Source: Cyclobacterium sp. SYSU L10401 (GTDB taxonomy: Bacteria; Bacteroidota; Bacteroidia; Cytophagales; Cyclobacteriaceae). From it: a stretch of DNA of 64,000 nucleotides. The notes beneath the pieces were generated by a model. The model was not told where the DNA came from, searched no databases, and worked only from the letters and a program-made list of their open reading frames with translations. Both the position numbers and the translations under genes were made by a program. Below, in pieces: positions 44,801-54,669 of the stretch. Numbering within the stretch: position 1 is the first letter of the stretch; every line of letters starts with the position of its first letter. The stretch is taken from contig NZ_WOFO01000005.1 in NCBI RefSeq assembly GCF_010993705.1, positions 1-64,000 on the forward strand, in the 5' to 3' direction.

Positions 44801-45204
44801 GCTTTAGCCAAAATTAAAATCATTTCAAACTCCTCTCTATTTAATCTCATCACTGCCAGCCGTTGCTGCTTGATCAATCCTATTTCAGACAGCTTAGGCT
44901 CACATTTTATTTTCTTTAGACTAACAGGATTCTCCAAACTTCTAACAGGTTCAAAGGTTACGGATATCCACTTGCTATCTGTTGTAGTAGGGTCTTGATG
45001 TGCCTCTTCAATTACTTTCATCATTCCCAATACCTCATGTCCTTCCTGACTATGGTAAAAAAGTGCTTGATCTCCTAAGCTCATCAAGCTAAGGTTATTC
45101 TTCGCCTGTGGATTTCTTACGGAATAGATTTCAAATTTTCCATTCTTCAAGACATCCCGCCAGGAATAGCGAAAAGGAGCAAATTTGACCAACCAATAGT
45201 TCAT
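44797..45204 (-). CDS. EVE-domain protein, likely reader of modified bases
   Basis: From the ATG at 45204 the protein has 135 residues, a complete EVE domain: MNYWLVKFAPFRYSW, FEIYSVRNPQAKNNL, MSLGDQALFYHSQEGHEVLG and KWISVTFEPVRSL. EVE domains (PUA superfamily) bind modified bases and often sit with McrB- or HEPN-type effectors. It overlaps the PLD gene upstream (2 bp short of it from this start; the ATG at 45213 overlaps by 8 bp) and the DUF3644 gene downstream by 4 bp. A broken copy of its 5' end lies at 43674-43751. Confidence 0.88.
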   Translation of the reverse strand: MNYWLVKFAPFRYSWRDVLKNGKFEIYSVRNPQAKNNLSLMSLGDQALFYHSQEGHEVLGMMKVIEEAHQDPTTTDSKWISVTFEPVRSLENPVSLKKIKCEPKLSEIGLIKQQRLAVMRLNREEFEMILILAKA

Positions 45205-45205
45205 A

Positions 45206-46477
45206 CTATTCAAATGACTTATCCTTCATTAATACATATAGCGGATAGAGTTTTTCAAAATCATCCAAAACCGTATCTACAATATAATCATCTTTCAATC
45301 TTTTATCTTCAGGACTGATTTTATTTCCAATAATGAAATAATCAGACTTCCAATTATCTCTTTTTACAAAATCATGAAGCGCTTCTGAATCCTTAAATTC
45401 ATTTAAAAATTTTTCCTCCTCACCAATTCTTATCCAATAATCGTTACCTAATTGACGGATTAATTGAAAAAACTTCTCCTTGTAACCTTTATTATTCATC
45501 TGTGATTGAAAATAAGCCCGATCCTCAATACTATCCCCCGATTTCCCAAACCTTAGCCAGACACCAACATCATCAAAATGAATAATAACCTGAAGTCGGG
45601 CAAAAAACAACGGAGTTTTATCACCATATTTTTTGATTTCACTTTTTGATCTTCCATAGTGAATCCAAAGTGAATTCAGTTCATTTGAATTATGGAAGCT
45701 TAACTCTGTACTGGCTACTATATCATTTTCTAAATAATGTTTATCCAACTTCCAGGGTTTGGATTGTATTTCAGGCCAAAGTCTATCGTTAAGGTTAAAT
45801 AACCTTTTCCTTACACTTTTTCTTAACTCATTTACAATTGGATCATTTTCCTTAGATGAATTTTCCGGAGAAAATGTTAGGTGATGCTCTTTCGAAAAAT
45901 ATTGCCCTTCAAAATTTATAGATTCAATGTTAAACTTACCTTTTAAAATATCCTGCAATAGTTTGATCTCTTTTTTATCCCTTTGCTTCTCCATAGCCTT
46001 TCTTTCAAAAAGTGATTGAAATATTGGCAAACGCTCCTTGGAAACTAAATACCCCTTGGCAAACATCTGATCAAACCAATTCTTGTATTCGATAAATGAA
46101 TCCTCATCATCGAAAGAATGAAACAGTTCTTCATTTCTAAACCAACCTCCTTGAGTAAAATTGCCAGAACCAATGAAGCCTCGAACAAAACCCTTACCTT
46201 TCAACAGGTAAAGTTTTGGATGAAAAAAGTTATCCGCATAAAGTCTAAAAGACCAGTTTCCTTCTTCATGACCATCAATTAATTTTTCAAAAGCGGATAA
46301 TTGACTGGGTAGGTGAATACCGATCAAAAAATTGAGTTTTGCTTTTGGATTCACATTTCGCAACAAAAGCTCTAAAGCAGGGAAACTCACGCTTGCAGAT
46401 GCCAAAAACACCTCGTCAGCGTTGGAAAGGAGCTTTTCTCCTCTTAAAAGTGAAATACTTAGCTTTTTATTTAACAT
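45206..46477 (-). CDS. Phospholipase D-family protein (putative nuclease)
   Basis: 423 residues. One PLD catalytic motif is visible: FFHPKLYLLKGKGFVRG and GFIGSGNFTQGGWFRNEEL (~105-135), giving His-x-Lys and a Gly-Ser-x-Asn motif of the type found in nuclease members that dimerise. It has no signal peptide, so it acts in the cytoplasm, presumably on DNA. It overlaps the methylase by 11 bp, in the middle of the operon. The C-terminal ~250 residues are unrecognised. PLD-type nucleases serve as cleavage subunits in other defence systems such as DISARM. Confidence 0.82.
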   Translation of the reverse strand: MLNKKLSISLLRGEKLLSNADEVFLASASVSFPALELLLRNVNPKAKLNFLIGIHLPSQLSAFEKLIDGHEEGNWSFRLYADNFFHPKLYLLKGKGFVRGFIGSGNFTQGGWFRNEELFHSFDDEDSFIEYKNWFDQMFAKGYLVSKERLPIFQSLFERKAMEKQRDKKEIKLLQDILKGKFNIESINFEGQYFSKEHHLTFSPENSSKENDPIVNELRKSVRKRLFNLNDRLWPEIQSKPWKLDKHYLENDIVASTELSFHNSNELNSLWIHYGRSKSEIKKYGDKTPLFFARLQVIIHFDDVGVWLRFGKSGDSIEDRAYFQSQMNNKGYKEKFFQLIRQLGNDYWIRIGEEEKFLNEFKDSEALHDFVKRDNWKSDYFIIGNKISPEDKRLKDDYIVDTVLDDFEKLYPLYVLMKDKSFE

Positions 46478-49400
46478 GCCATTTTTTTATCTCATACAAC
46501 TCCAAATAATCATCCGACTTCCCTAACTTCCGCAAATTGGCCTTCTGGGCAGCAGACAGCTTGGGATACCTGCGGGCAAACCAATCTTCAACTGCTTGAA
46601 TATCCTCTGGATTCAAACCATAGGCTTTATAGACCAATTTGTCTATTTCTATTTGCTCGTGGCTGGCATAGTCATATCGAGAAAAGTCTTTCTGTTGGTA
46701 TATGATTTCTTTAACAAATTCTTTAATTTGATCTAAAACCTTTTGGTTACCCAGATTCAAAACAAAAGCAGCAATATCATCTCCACTAGTATCTACAGTA
46801 TGCTTTATGAAATTTTTAAATATGAACTTAGCGAATTTTGAAGACAAAATTCCAAGTAATTTTTCATCTTCAACCCCTTCACAAAATAAACCCGACCCCT
46901 TCGCCTCAAAAACCCCCTTACTATTTAAGCGAAATGTTGGTGCGTATATACCTGATATAGAAAAGGTTAAGCCTTTTTTGAAAAAATATTTCTCATTTTT
47001 CCAAGCTACTCCTGGGTTATTTTTCATATCCAAAATAGCACCTTTAGCCCAGTTGATAAAAAATTGAGTAGGCACATAATAATTAGGTAACCATCCATCA
47101 TCCGAGTCAGACTCTCCACCTTTTTCAAAGGGCACAAAACACTCAGTTAAATTATTCCAATCCTTATCAAGACCATTTATTTTCTCATTTCTAGATAAGG
47201 TAGATAATTTATTAGACGGGAAAACCATCCAGGCTTCTATTTTATCATAAGATCCTTTTGTCCCTAACTTAACTCTAACATATTTCTTATTATTTCCTGT
47301 AGAAATCCCGTGAGGTGCGGCACCTATATCTCCAAGTTTTACCAGTTCTATATTTTTTTCATTCAACTTTAATTTACGGACATTAACCTGCTTTCCAGCA
47401 ATCTCTTTTAATTGACTTTTAGGTGAAATTAATTTGTCATTCCCATCATTCATCAAAGCAAAGAGTTTCGGACTTGCTACAAAAAATGGTAAGTTGCTAT
47501 TCGTCCTAATTAAAGATTGAGGATAATAATAAATAGCATATTCTTCGTTGGATACTTGCAAATTCATATCTGACCCTTCAAAATCTGCTCCACGAGTTTG
47601 GCCCAATACCTCCACAAAGTGCTCGTAATTGTCATGTATAGAAATATTCGTCATATCGGCCATTAGGCAGATATGTTTATCGTCAATTTCCTTTTTGTTA
47701 TTCCGCTCGGCCACCATCACAGCGGTATTGACTGTAGCACGAAAAGTATCCGGGTGTACCCGGATCATTTTGTGCACATAGTTCTGCATAAGCTTCTTGC
47801 GTAATTTCAAGTGGCTTTTGATGGTCATAAAGGTGTCGCTGACGATATAAGCTAATACTCCACCATGCTTGAGCGGAGTAAGCTTATTGGCATCATTTAG
47901 GAATCTTGCAATAAATGCTCCGTATGGATCCTTGCTTTCTATATCCAAGGCTGATCGCACATCCTCGCTGATTTTGACACCTCCATATGGAGGATTTCCA
48001 ATCACACAATCAAAACCATCATCCTTTAGCTCGGGATAGAAAAAGTCCATATTAAAGAATGGCGCGGCAAGTGTGCTGTGGGTAAACCATTCTTTAAGTA
48101 AAACAGGATTCTGACCTGGTATTGATTTTCCTGTTACTTGTTTGGCAAAGAAGGGAAATGCCTGATCTAATACATCTATAATTTCATTAGTAATTTTTTC
48201 ACGTTCTTCGTGACTAATATCCGGCTGGTAATATCGTGCCCTTGCATCTGTGAGCCTATCTATGGCATCATTAGAGAATAGATCAACTTGAATATTTTTT
48301 AGACTATCCGCACAAATGATTTTGGTCTCGATATTTGGCATTGGTGTTATACCATTATGTGTATTTTGGTCAATAAGCAAGGATATAAAAAATCGAAGTT
48401 TGGTAATCTGAACTGCTAGTGGCTGAATATCTAACCCATATATACTGTCCCGAATTATTCCAAGTTTTCTACTGTAATCATCCAAATGCTTTTTAAGTAC
48501 TTTTTCGAATTGTACCCTTTGTGCAGCATCCACATTTTTTAACTTTAGCTTTAGCCAGCGCTCATTATCAGGGTCTACTAGTTTCAGAATATCAACCATC
48601 CTATGCAACATAACCATGGGAAAGGCACCCGATCCACAAGCAGGGTCAAGTACCTTATATTTGTCCAAAGCTTCTACTATAGCATCACAGAATTTGGTTT
48701 CTGAGGTATCCACCTCCTGCTTATAAATCAGATTAGAAATGGACTGTTTAGCATTTTCTATTTTTCTTACGTTTTCTACCAAATACTTAGTCAGATACAG
48801 GAAAAGGCTATCGTTTACCATTTCTAATATCACCTTTCTAGGTGTGTAGTAACTACCTGTAAGTTTACGGATACTTTTCTTGATGCTGTCTTCCAAGTTA
48901 GGATCTAATTCTGCCAATAGATTTTCGAATACCAATCCAAGCATTTCTGGATCCAAAGCTACATCCTCTTCATATGGTGTATTTTCATCCAAAGTGAATT
49001 TGTATGATTTCAAGATCCCATTAAGTCCTTTGTGCTCTACCTTTTGCACCTCTTCCCGGGCAGTTTTACCTCTTCCAACATGTACCTTTTCTTCAGTTTC
49101 AATTCCATAAAATAGGAAGTTAGGGATCTGAATGGCGCCATCCTCAATACTCTCTTTAGCATTGTCTTCTTCCAATTTGTCAAAGATCCCTCCATTGAGA
49201 TATGGGATGTCTGTCAACCAATTCAGGGCAAAATCAGAATGAAGGTAATTGGTCCACTTAAAGTCTTTTAAAGATTTCTTATCAGCTTGATTGAGCGCGT
49301 TAAAAAAAATGTTTTGAAGGATGCCCCTATAGTAAGAATTGCTCTTCAAAAAATTCTTTTCACTAATGTCATGAACCAGCGGATATTTGTTTCCTTCCCA

Positions 49401-50237
49401 ATCTTCAAGCTCTAGTAATTCTTTTCTGATCAAGCCTTTTTCTTTGACAAACCAACAAAAGAGGGTTCTTGAAAGCAACCTTACCAAAAAGTTTTTCCCA
49501 TTCTCCTTTTTGTCTAAATAGTTTGGGCAGAAAGGTAAATTGATATTTTCTAAAGCATAATAAAACCAATTTTGAAGATCAGCATAGAATTGGTCATTTA
49601 GCGTCTGAAGGGCAAAAACAGATTGCCAATATTGATAGAGTTTTTCAAAGGAATTAATTTTAGCCTCATCTATTTTTAATCCATCAAAACCCTTCCCATC
49701 ACCTAGAATAATTTTTAAATGGGCAGCATGCGTGTTTTCAATAAATACGTCCTTAAGCATGACCACTTTCCCAACTTTCTCCCCCTCATTTTTTTGATGG
49801 ACAAATGGTAGCCTTTCCGAATTTGCAAATGCCAAGCACCTATTATACCTGAAAACCACAGCCACAGGAACTCCCAAGCTTCTCCTGTTAAGCCATCTGG
49901 TAATTTCAGAGAGTCTGCTTCTGCTTGGGTTATCTATATTCAATTCTACCCCAAAAACTAGAATGGAATCGTATTTTCCTCTTTCAATCTCCTTTTCTGT
50001 TTCTTCAAGGCTGGAATTTTCCCCCTCCTGTCGAAAAGTTTTATCAGAAAGTTTTCCCGCAAAATATATCGATTCTAAATCGCTAAGTTTTTCAGAATCC
50101 TTATCCTTAAAAGCTGCTTTTGTGGGGATAGGTTTTTCGGTGGGTGTTTGAAGGTTCAAATTCAGGGATTCTTCAAAAAACTGGCGGACTCCCTTTCCAA
50201 GGTCAATATGCTGATCAAAATAAGTGTTTAGGTACAT
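46467..50237 (-). CDS. Eco57I-type adenine methyltransferase (type IIG/ISP-like)
   Basis: 1256 residues. SAM-binding motif VLDPACGSGAFPMVMLHRM (~528-546), GSYYTPRKVILEMVNDSL just before it, then IYGLDIQPLAVQITKLRFFI (~605), and the catalytic DCVIGNPPYGGVK (~745). The ~500-residue N-terminal part has the layout of Eco57I-family proteins (YLNGGIFDKLEED). The C-terminal ~350 residues with KLGDIGAAPHGISTGNNK resemble a target-recognition domain. I could not find a convincing PD-(D/E)xK nuclease. It starts 8 bp after the helicase stop and overlaps the PLD gene by 11 bp. It probably marks self DNA. Confidence 0.87.
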   Translation of the reverse strand: MYLNTYFDQHIDLGKGVRQFFEESLNLNLQTPTEKPIPTKAAFKDKDSEKLSDLESIYFAGKLSDKTFRQEGENSSLEETEKEIERGKYDSILVFGVELNIDNPSRSRLSEITRWLNRRSLGVPVAVVFRYNRCLAFANSERLPFVHQKNEGEKVGKVVMLKDVFIENTHAAHLKIILGDGKGFDGLKIDEAKINSFEKLYQYWQSVFALQTLNDQFYADLQNWFYYALENINLPFCPNYLDKKENGKNFLVRLLSRTLFCWFVKEKGLIRKELLELEDWEGNKYPLVHDISEKNFLKSNSYYRGILQNIFFNALNQADKKSLKDFKWTNYLHSDFALNWLTDIPYLNGGIFDKLEEDNAKESIEDGAIQIPNFLFYGIETEEKVHVGRGKTAREEVQKVEHKGLNGILKSYKFTLDENTPYEEDVALDPEMLGLVFENLLAELDPNLEDSIKKSIRKLTGSYYTPRKVILEMVNDSLFLYLTKYLVENVRKIENAKQSISNLIYKQEVDTSETKFCDAIVEALDKYKVLDPACGSGAFPMVMLHRMVDILKLVDPDNERWLKLKLKNVDAAQRVQFEKVLKKHLDDYSRKLGIIRDSIYGLDIQPLAVQITKLRFFISLLIDQNTHNGITPMPNIETKIICADSLKNIQVDLFSNDAIDRLTDARARYYQPDISHEEREKITNEIIDVLDQAFPFFAKQVTGKSIPGQNPVLLKEWFTHSTLAAPFFNMDFFYPELKDDGFDCVIGNPPYGGVKISEDVRSALDIESKDPYGAFIARFLNDANKLTPLKHGGVLAYIVSDTFMTIKSHLKLRKKLMQNYVHKMIRVHPDTFRATVNTAVMVAERNNKKEIDDKHICLMADMTNISIHDNYEHFVEVLGQTRGADFEGSDMNLQVSNEEYAIYYYPQSLIRTNSNLPFFVASPKLFALMNDGNDKLISPKSQLKEIAGKQVNVRKLKLNEKNIELVKLGDIGAAPHGISTGNNKKYVRVKLGTKGSYDKIEAWMVFPSNKLSTLSRNEKINGLDKDWNNLTECFVPFEKGGESDSDDGWLPNYYVPTQFFINWAKGAILDMKNNPGVAWKNEKYFFKKGLTFSISGIYAPTFRLNSKGVFEAKGSGLFCEGVEDEKLLGILSSKFAKFIFKNFIKHTVDTSGDDIAAFVLNLGNQKVLDQIKEFVKEIIYQQKDFSRYDYASHEQIEIDKLVYKAYGLNPEDIQAVEDWFARRYPKLSAAQKANLRKLGKSDDYLELYEIKKWHVK

Positions 50238-50245
50238 TTTTTTCG

Positions 50246-53200
50246 TTAATTATTTTGTACTGCTATCCAGCAGATTAAGTCAAAATTCTCAGCTTGGTAT
50301 TTTTCATCCAAAAAAGCTTGTTCTTCTTCATCATTTGAGCTGCTTTTAGTAAAGGTTATATCTCCGGCAAAAATATCATCCATCGTGTTTTCTATTTCCC
50401 TACCTGCCTGAATGTCCAACCAGTGCAAGAGGCTTTTCGAATAGTGCTTTAGGACCAATTCATCCCCGGCATCCAATCCTTTAGGTAGTTGCCTTTTGCT
50501 TAATTTTTGAGATTGGAGTACTGCAAGGATTTCTTTTGGATTTTTGAATACTACTTGTTTTTCATTATCCAGATACATCAGGTGTAATTCCTTATACTGA
50601 TGGTCTACAACACCTGAAGGTTTGGCTGGATAACCCATCAATGCTACCATTCCCTCAGGGATGGCCTGATGAAATAAATCCGGATTTGCTTTGAAACCGG
50701 TAAAAACGCCGTTTGGAATTGCTTCCAGTTCTTTCTTTTTGCTTTGCAACAACTGGAATAACTCCTGACGGAAATTCTCCATGGATAAGTCTGCAAAAGA
50801 AAAATTCTTTACATCATCTCCCTCTATTTCTTCAATTTTTTCAGCCATCTGCCGCAGCATTTTTGCTTTCTGAAATTCTTTGGTCATTTCACTGCTGGCT
50901 TTTTCACCAATCCTTTCATTGAAGCCCTTGGGCACTTCCGAACCAGCGAGTTTCATAGCGGCCACTCTGACTTCTACCCTGTGTTGGAGATTGAGGTAAG
51001 TATTTATGTCATCAGTTGGCCAGAAATTGACGGCTGAAATACCATCCTGCATATTGGGGGACCCAATTCTATCAATACGTCCAAAGCGCTGCACAATTCG
51101 AACTGGATTCCAGTGTATGTCGTAATTCACCACTAAATCCGCATCCTGTAAATTTTGTCCTTCGGAAAGACAGTCGGTAGTGATCAGAATGTCGATAGGA
51201 TTCTGGATTTCTTCATCTACCGAGGGTTTGTGTGATTTGATGTAATCCTTCCAAGCTAAAAAGTTCTCCCAATCACTCACTGCTTCATTTTTGTAAAATT
51301 CAGGCCACTCCCTTTCCATATAAAGTTTGGTAAATGGGGCAAATCGTTCCAAAATTGGTTCGAATTCTCCATATGGGATCTCTTCTCCTGAAACAAAACT
51401 TTTCCCTCCTGTCACTACAGCCAGTTGCTGAAATCCACGTTTCTTCAATTCATCAAAAAGATACATTGCCGTGTCCTTGAAAGTAGTAAATACAATCAGT
51501 TTTTTATTTCCACCGTTTCTTTGAGCTTTTTGCTTTTCCCTGATAATTTTGATAAGCTCTTTCAATTTATTGTCTTTGCTTTGGTCTCCGGTTTCGTCTT
51601 GAATTTCATCTTCCAGCCTTTTCAGGTTTTCCTTAAGCAATTTGAGCTTATTGACATCCGACTCTAAGTCTTCAATAAAATATTCCAGATTACCCTGTGC
51701 ATCAATGTCCTGAAGTCGGATTTCTCTTTTACCAAGGGTAAACTCTTCCTCTTCCTCCATTTCCTCTTCCGTAATCCCAAGATCACCATCCAATCGAACC
51801 AGAGCGTCCGTTTTGATTTTAGTTGCCTTATAGTTTAAGCTAACATCAAGTGCATTTTGATGATGGGCCAAAATCCTCTCCAAAGTAATCTGAAAGGATT
51901 TCCAAGAAGATTCAAACCGCTTGATCATCAGAATATACATCATTTTGACCAAAAAGCTATCCTGAATCCTCGCATCTTCAATAGCGCTCACTCTAAAAGT
52001 GGAAGGTATGGCATAAATACTTGGTTTATAACCAGCCAAGACATCTGGCAGGGCCTCTTCCAAAGATTCAAAGCTATTGATATCTCCAATATTTTTAGGA
52101 CTGCAATACTTATTGACTGCACCGTTGTTTTTAGGAAAATCAAGCCCATCGATTTTTATCAAGTCACGGGTTCTTGAAACCACCATTGTATCTGTTAACC
52201 TTATAAAACTATCCCCTAATCTGGAAATAAGGTGATCAATATTTTCATCAGGATTATTGACCCAAGAAATAAACTCTCTATCTGATTCCCTGAACAAAGC
52301 ATCTAGGCTTGGCACACTAAGTGATTCCTTAAATCCATTGTTTTTCCCTTTTACAAATAGTTTGAATTGATTTTTTATATCTGCCAGTTTTGTATTAATG
52401 GGAGTGGCAGAAAGCAAAAGCACTTTGATATCAATATTTTTTTTGATAATCTCCTCCATCAAAAATTGATACCTGGCTGAAGAATCATTTCTTAAGTTAT
52501 GTGACTCATCTATAACCAGCAGTTTCGAACCATCACTTTGGAAATAGTCTTCTATTTTGAGTCCGTCATCTTTTTTTTCTAGACGATCATCTTGCAGATC
52601 AGTATGCCATCGGATGGTATAATCCAACTTATCAACCTCAAATCTGGACATTTTTTTCCTTTGATACTTAGTCCAGTTTTGGTGTAATTTCTTTGGGCAG
52701 AGTAAGATAACTTCGTGGTTTCTCATTTGAAAAAATTTCATTACAGCTAACGCCTGCCAGGTTTTCCCCAAACCAACAGCATCGGCTAAAATGGCCCCAT
52801 TATAGTTTCGGAGCATTTTGATAAGACTTAAGACTCCTTTTTGCTGAAATGGATAAAGGGTTTTGAAAACGGCTGTATTTTCAAGACTCCCTATTTGGGC
52901 CCTGAATTCAGGATCTTGGTCAAATTTTAAAAAATCATTTTTAAACAGTTCGAATAAGACCTTGTAATAAATCTGTTCCGGGGTATATTTTTTATGATAA
53001 TCCTTAATCAATCCTATTAGATAATCTTTGAAAAGAACCTTTTTGTCATCTACTATGATGTGATCTTTTGCATAACTATGGTCCCACAGGCTATTAAACC
53101 AATCCTGCATTTCTTTGTAATCACTACTCCCTCCGAAATCGGCTGTATTTAATTCTATGTTGGATGAATACTTTAGCCCCATCCCTGCCTCTGTCATATT

Positions 53201-53617
53201 TGAACTTCCCACGATATGAAAATTTTTCTGGGGATCATTGGAAGCCTCTTGAAATAAATATGCCTTTGCATGGCAGAAATTAGGTTTGAGGGTTTTTATT
53301 TTAACCTTGTCTTGTTGTAAAAATTTAATGGCTAAATCAGAATCTTTTAAAGAATTTACTCCGTTTTTTATGCTAAGATTATCTGAAAGTAACTGGTAAA
53401 CTTTTTCCTTGGTGCTTTCAGTGGTTACCAGATCCCCAATAAGCAAATTGTATTCATCAACGAATTCATCAAAATGCTCTTGAAACCTCGCCAGTCCGGA
53501 AGGTGAAAAATATCCAGTAACAGCATTGACCATTCCTTTATTCTTAATGTATTTTTTAAAAAACTCAAAAAGTTTTGTTGGATGGTTTTTTTGTATTGAT
53601 TTATTGTCTATTAGCAT
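50246..53617 (-). CDS. SNF2-type helicase with N-terminal PLD domain
   Basis: 1123 residues. The N-terminal ~190 residues form a PLD module: KPNFCHAKAYLF (His-x-Lys, ~112) and FHIVGSSNMTEAGMGL. The SNF2 motor follows: ADAVGLGKTWQALAV (motif I, ~280), LLVIDESHNLRNDSS (DESH, ~368), VLLLSATPINTKL (~398), ITTDCLSEGQNLQDADLVVN (~820) and VRIVQRFGRIDRIGS (motif VI, ~845). An acidic stretch lies near ~630. It is the first gene of the operon and should translocate on double-stranded DNA. Fused PLD plus SNF2 recalls the parts of DISARM (DrmD and DrmC), but the DrmA and DrmB partners are missing. Confidence 0.88.
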   Translation of the reverse strand: MLIDNKSIQKNHPTKLFEFFKKYIKNKGMVNAVTGYFSPSGLARFQEHFDEFVDEYNLLIGDLVTTESTKEKVYQLLSDNLSIKNGVNSLKDSDLAIKFLQQDKVKIKTLKPNFCHAKAYLFQEASNDPQKNFHIVGSSNMTEAGMGLKYSSNIELNTADFGGSSDYKEMQDWFNSLWDHSYAKDHIIVDDKKVLFKDYLIGLIKDYHKKYTPEQIYYKVLFELFKNDFLKFDQDPEFRAQIGSLENTAVFKTLYPFQQKGVLSLIKMLRNYNGAILADAVGLGKTWQALAVMKFFQMRNHEVILLCPKKLHQNWTKYQRKKMSRFEVDKLDYTIRWHTDLQDDRLEKKDDGLKIEDYFQSDGSKLLVIDESHNLRNDSSARYQFLMEEIIKKNIDIKVLLLSATPINTKLADIKNQFKLFVKGKNNGFKESLSVPSLDALFRESDREFISWVNNPDENIDHLISRLGDSFIRLTDTMVVSRTRDLIKIDGLDFPKNNGAVNKYCSPKNIGDINSFESLEEALPDVLAGYKPSIYAIPSTFRVSAIEDARIQDSFLVKMMYILMIKRFESSWKSFQITLERILAHHQNALDVSLNYKATKIKTDALVRLDGDLGITEEEMEEEEEFTLGKREIRLQDIDAQGNLEYFIEDLESDVNKLKLLKENLKRLEDEIQDETGDQSKDNKLKELIKIIREKQKAQRNGGNKKLIVFTTFKDTAMYLFDELKKRGFQQLAVVTGGKSFVSGEEIPYGEFEPILERFAPFTKLYMEREWPEFYKNEAVSDWENFLAWKDYIKSHKPSVDEEIQNPIDILITTDCLSEGQNLQDADLVVNYDIHWNPVRIVQRFGRIDRIGSPNMQDGISAVNFWPTDDINTYLNLQHRVEVRVAAMKLAGSEVPKGFNERIGEKASSEMTKEFQKAKMLRQMAEKIEEIEGDDVKNFSFADLSMENFRQELFQLLQSKKKELEAIPNGVFTGFKANPDLFHQAIPEGMVALMGYPAKPSGVVDHQYKELHLMYLDNEKQVVFKNPKEILAVLQSQKLSKRQLPKGLDAGDELVLKHYSKSLLHWLDIQAGREIENTMDDIFAGDITFTKSSSNDEEEQAFLDEKYQAENFDLICWIAVQNN

Positions 53618-53916
53618 TTGTTTGAATCAATTTGAAACTTGAAAAATAAAGACTTAGGTTTTTACACTTTTAAATATCGATTTTTTAATTTAAAAGGAGA
53701 AACTTAATACAGATTTAGTGGTCTTTGTAACCCAATCATTCAAAATAACTAGAATTGCTCAATTTAAGATAGTGGATACTCCGGTTCAAATTCCCGAAGA
53801 TTGGTAATTAAAAAATACCTTTTTCCCATATGTACTGAAAAACTCGAACCTTCTGGAATTGGATAATATAAACTCCATTTCATTTGATGCTTTTTATGAG
53901 AATCTATGCCGTTTCA
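53618..53916. other. Intergenic region upstream of the helicase operon
   Basis: About 300 bases containing the operon's promoter region; no box could be picked out with confidence. No other feature seen. Confidence 0.35.
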
Positions 53917-54135
53917 TCATTTCCCCTTCAACCCCAACCCCCCAAACAACTCCTTAAACATCTCTCCCGGATCCGCATTGATGGCCAGGGCGATGAGGTA
54001 GAGTTCGTCGGCTCGGAGTTTGGCGGAGTCGTTGGAAGTTAGCTGGGTGAGCCGGGATTTGCTGATGCCCGTGCGCCTTGAAACTTCCGCCTTGTTTACC
54101 GTCCTTTTGGCTAAATACAAGCCCAAATCTGTCAT
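53917..54135 (-). CDS. Small XRE/Cro-type HTH regulator
   Basis: 72 residues forming one HTH: LGLYLAKRTVNKAEVSRRTG then ISKSRLTQLTSNDSAKL, followed by a C-terminal extension DPGEMFKELFGGLGLKGK. It probably binds a palindromic operator as a dimer. A decayed copy is at 25100-25240. It lies upstream of the helicase operon on the same strand with a 299-bp gap. It may regulate that operon or the divergent small-peptide cluster. Confidence 0.8.
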   Translation of the reverse strand: MTDLGLYLAKRTVNKAEVSRRTGISKSRLTQLTSNDSAKLRADELYLIALAINADPGEMFKELFGGLGLKGK

Positions 54136-54318
54136 GGATGTATCGTTTTAGAATACATCAATTTAGCTATCCGATACTTTTGTTACTAAAGATCAAATAA
54201 CTGTTTTGAAAATAGGTTTATTTTCTATATTATTGTTTAGAAAAATGAAACAATCGTTTTACATTTTAATACACCTAAGGTTCGGGATCTTAGAGTCCCC
54301 CGGTCCTGATTGAGAGTT

Positions 54319-54645
54319 ATGGAGAAAAAAGAATCGTTTACCTGCCCACATTGTGACAAAAAGCTGCCCTTTCGGGTAATCCTGAAAGTCAAAAACGATC
54401 ATGCCTTTGCCTGTCCCCGTTGCGGGGGAGCTGTGGTTCCGCAGAAAACCAAATCCTTCACCTGGGGCTATGTGATCGGATTTTTGTCATTTGTGGTACC
54501 CGAACAAATTGTATTCTACCTGCACGAAGATATTGTGATGGCATTCCTGGTCGGATTCGTCCATGCCCTCACCGCATTTGGCCTGGTATCCCTTTACCTC
54601 TATTACAATACCAAATTTTCAAAAGCCATTTCCTTTTTTATTTGA
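54319..54645 (+). CDS. Zinc-ribbon membrane protein
   Basis: 108 residues from the ATG at 54319. Two CxxC knuckles (CPHCDKKLPF and CPRCGGAVVP) form a zinc ribbon, followed by two membrane helices (YVIGFLSFVVPEQIVFYL and MAFLVGFVHALTAFGLVSL). It is 24 bp upstream of the bacteriocin-like peptide gene and likely in the same operon. Function unknown; such proteins may act in maturation or export. Confidence 0.65.
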   Translation: MEKKESFTCPHCDKKLPFRVILKVKNDHAFACPRCGGAVVPQKTKSFTWGYVIGFLSFVVPEQIVFYLHEDIVMAFLVGFVHALTAFGLVSLYLYYNTKFSKAISFFI

Positions 54646-54669
54646 TTCATTCACTAAAACAAAACAACT

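Noticed and set aside
43811-53617. Calling the operon DISARM
   Set aside because: Helicase, methylase and PLD are present, but no DrmA (helicase) or DrmB (DUF1998) protein is found, and EVE and DUF3644 are extra.
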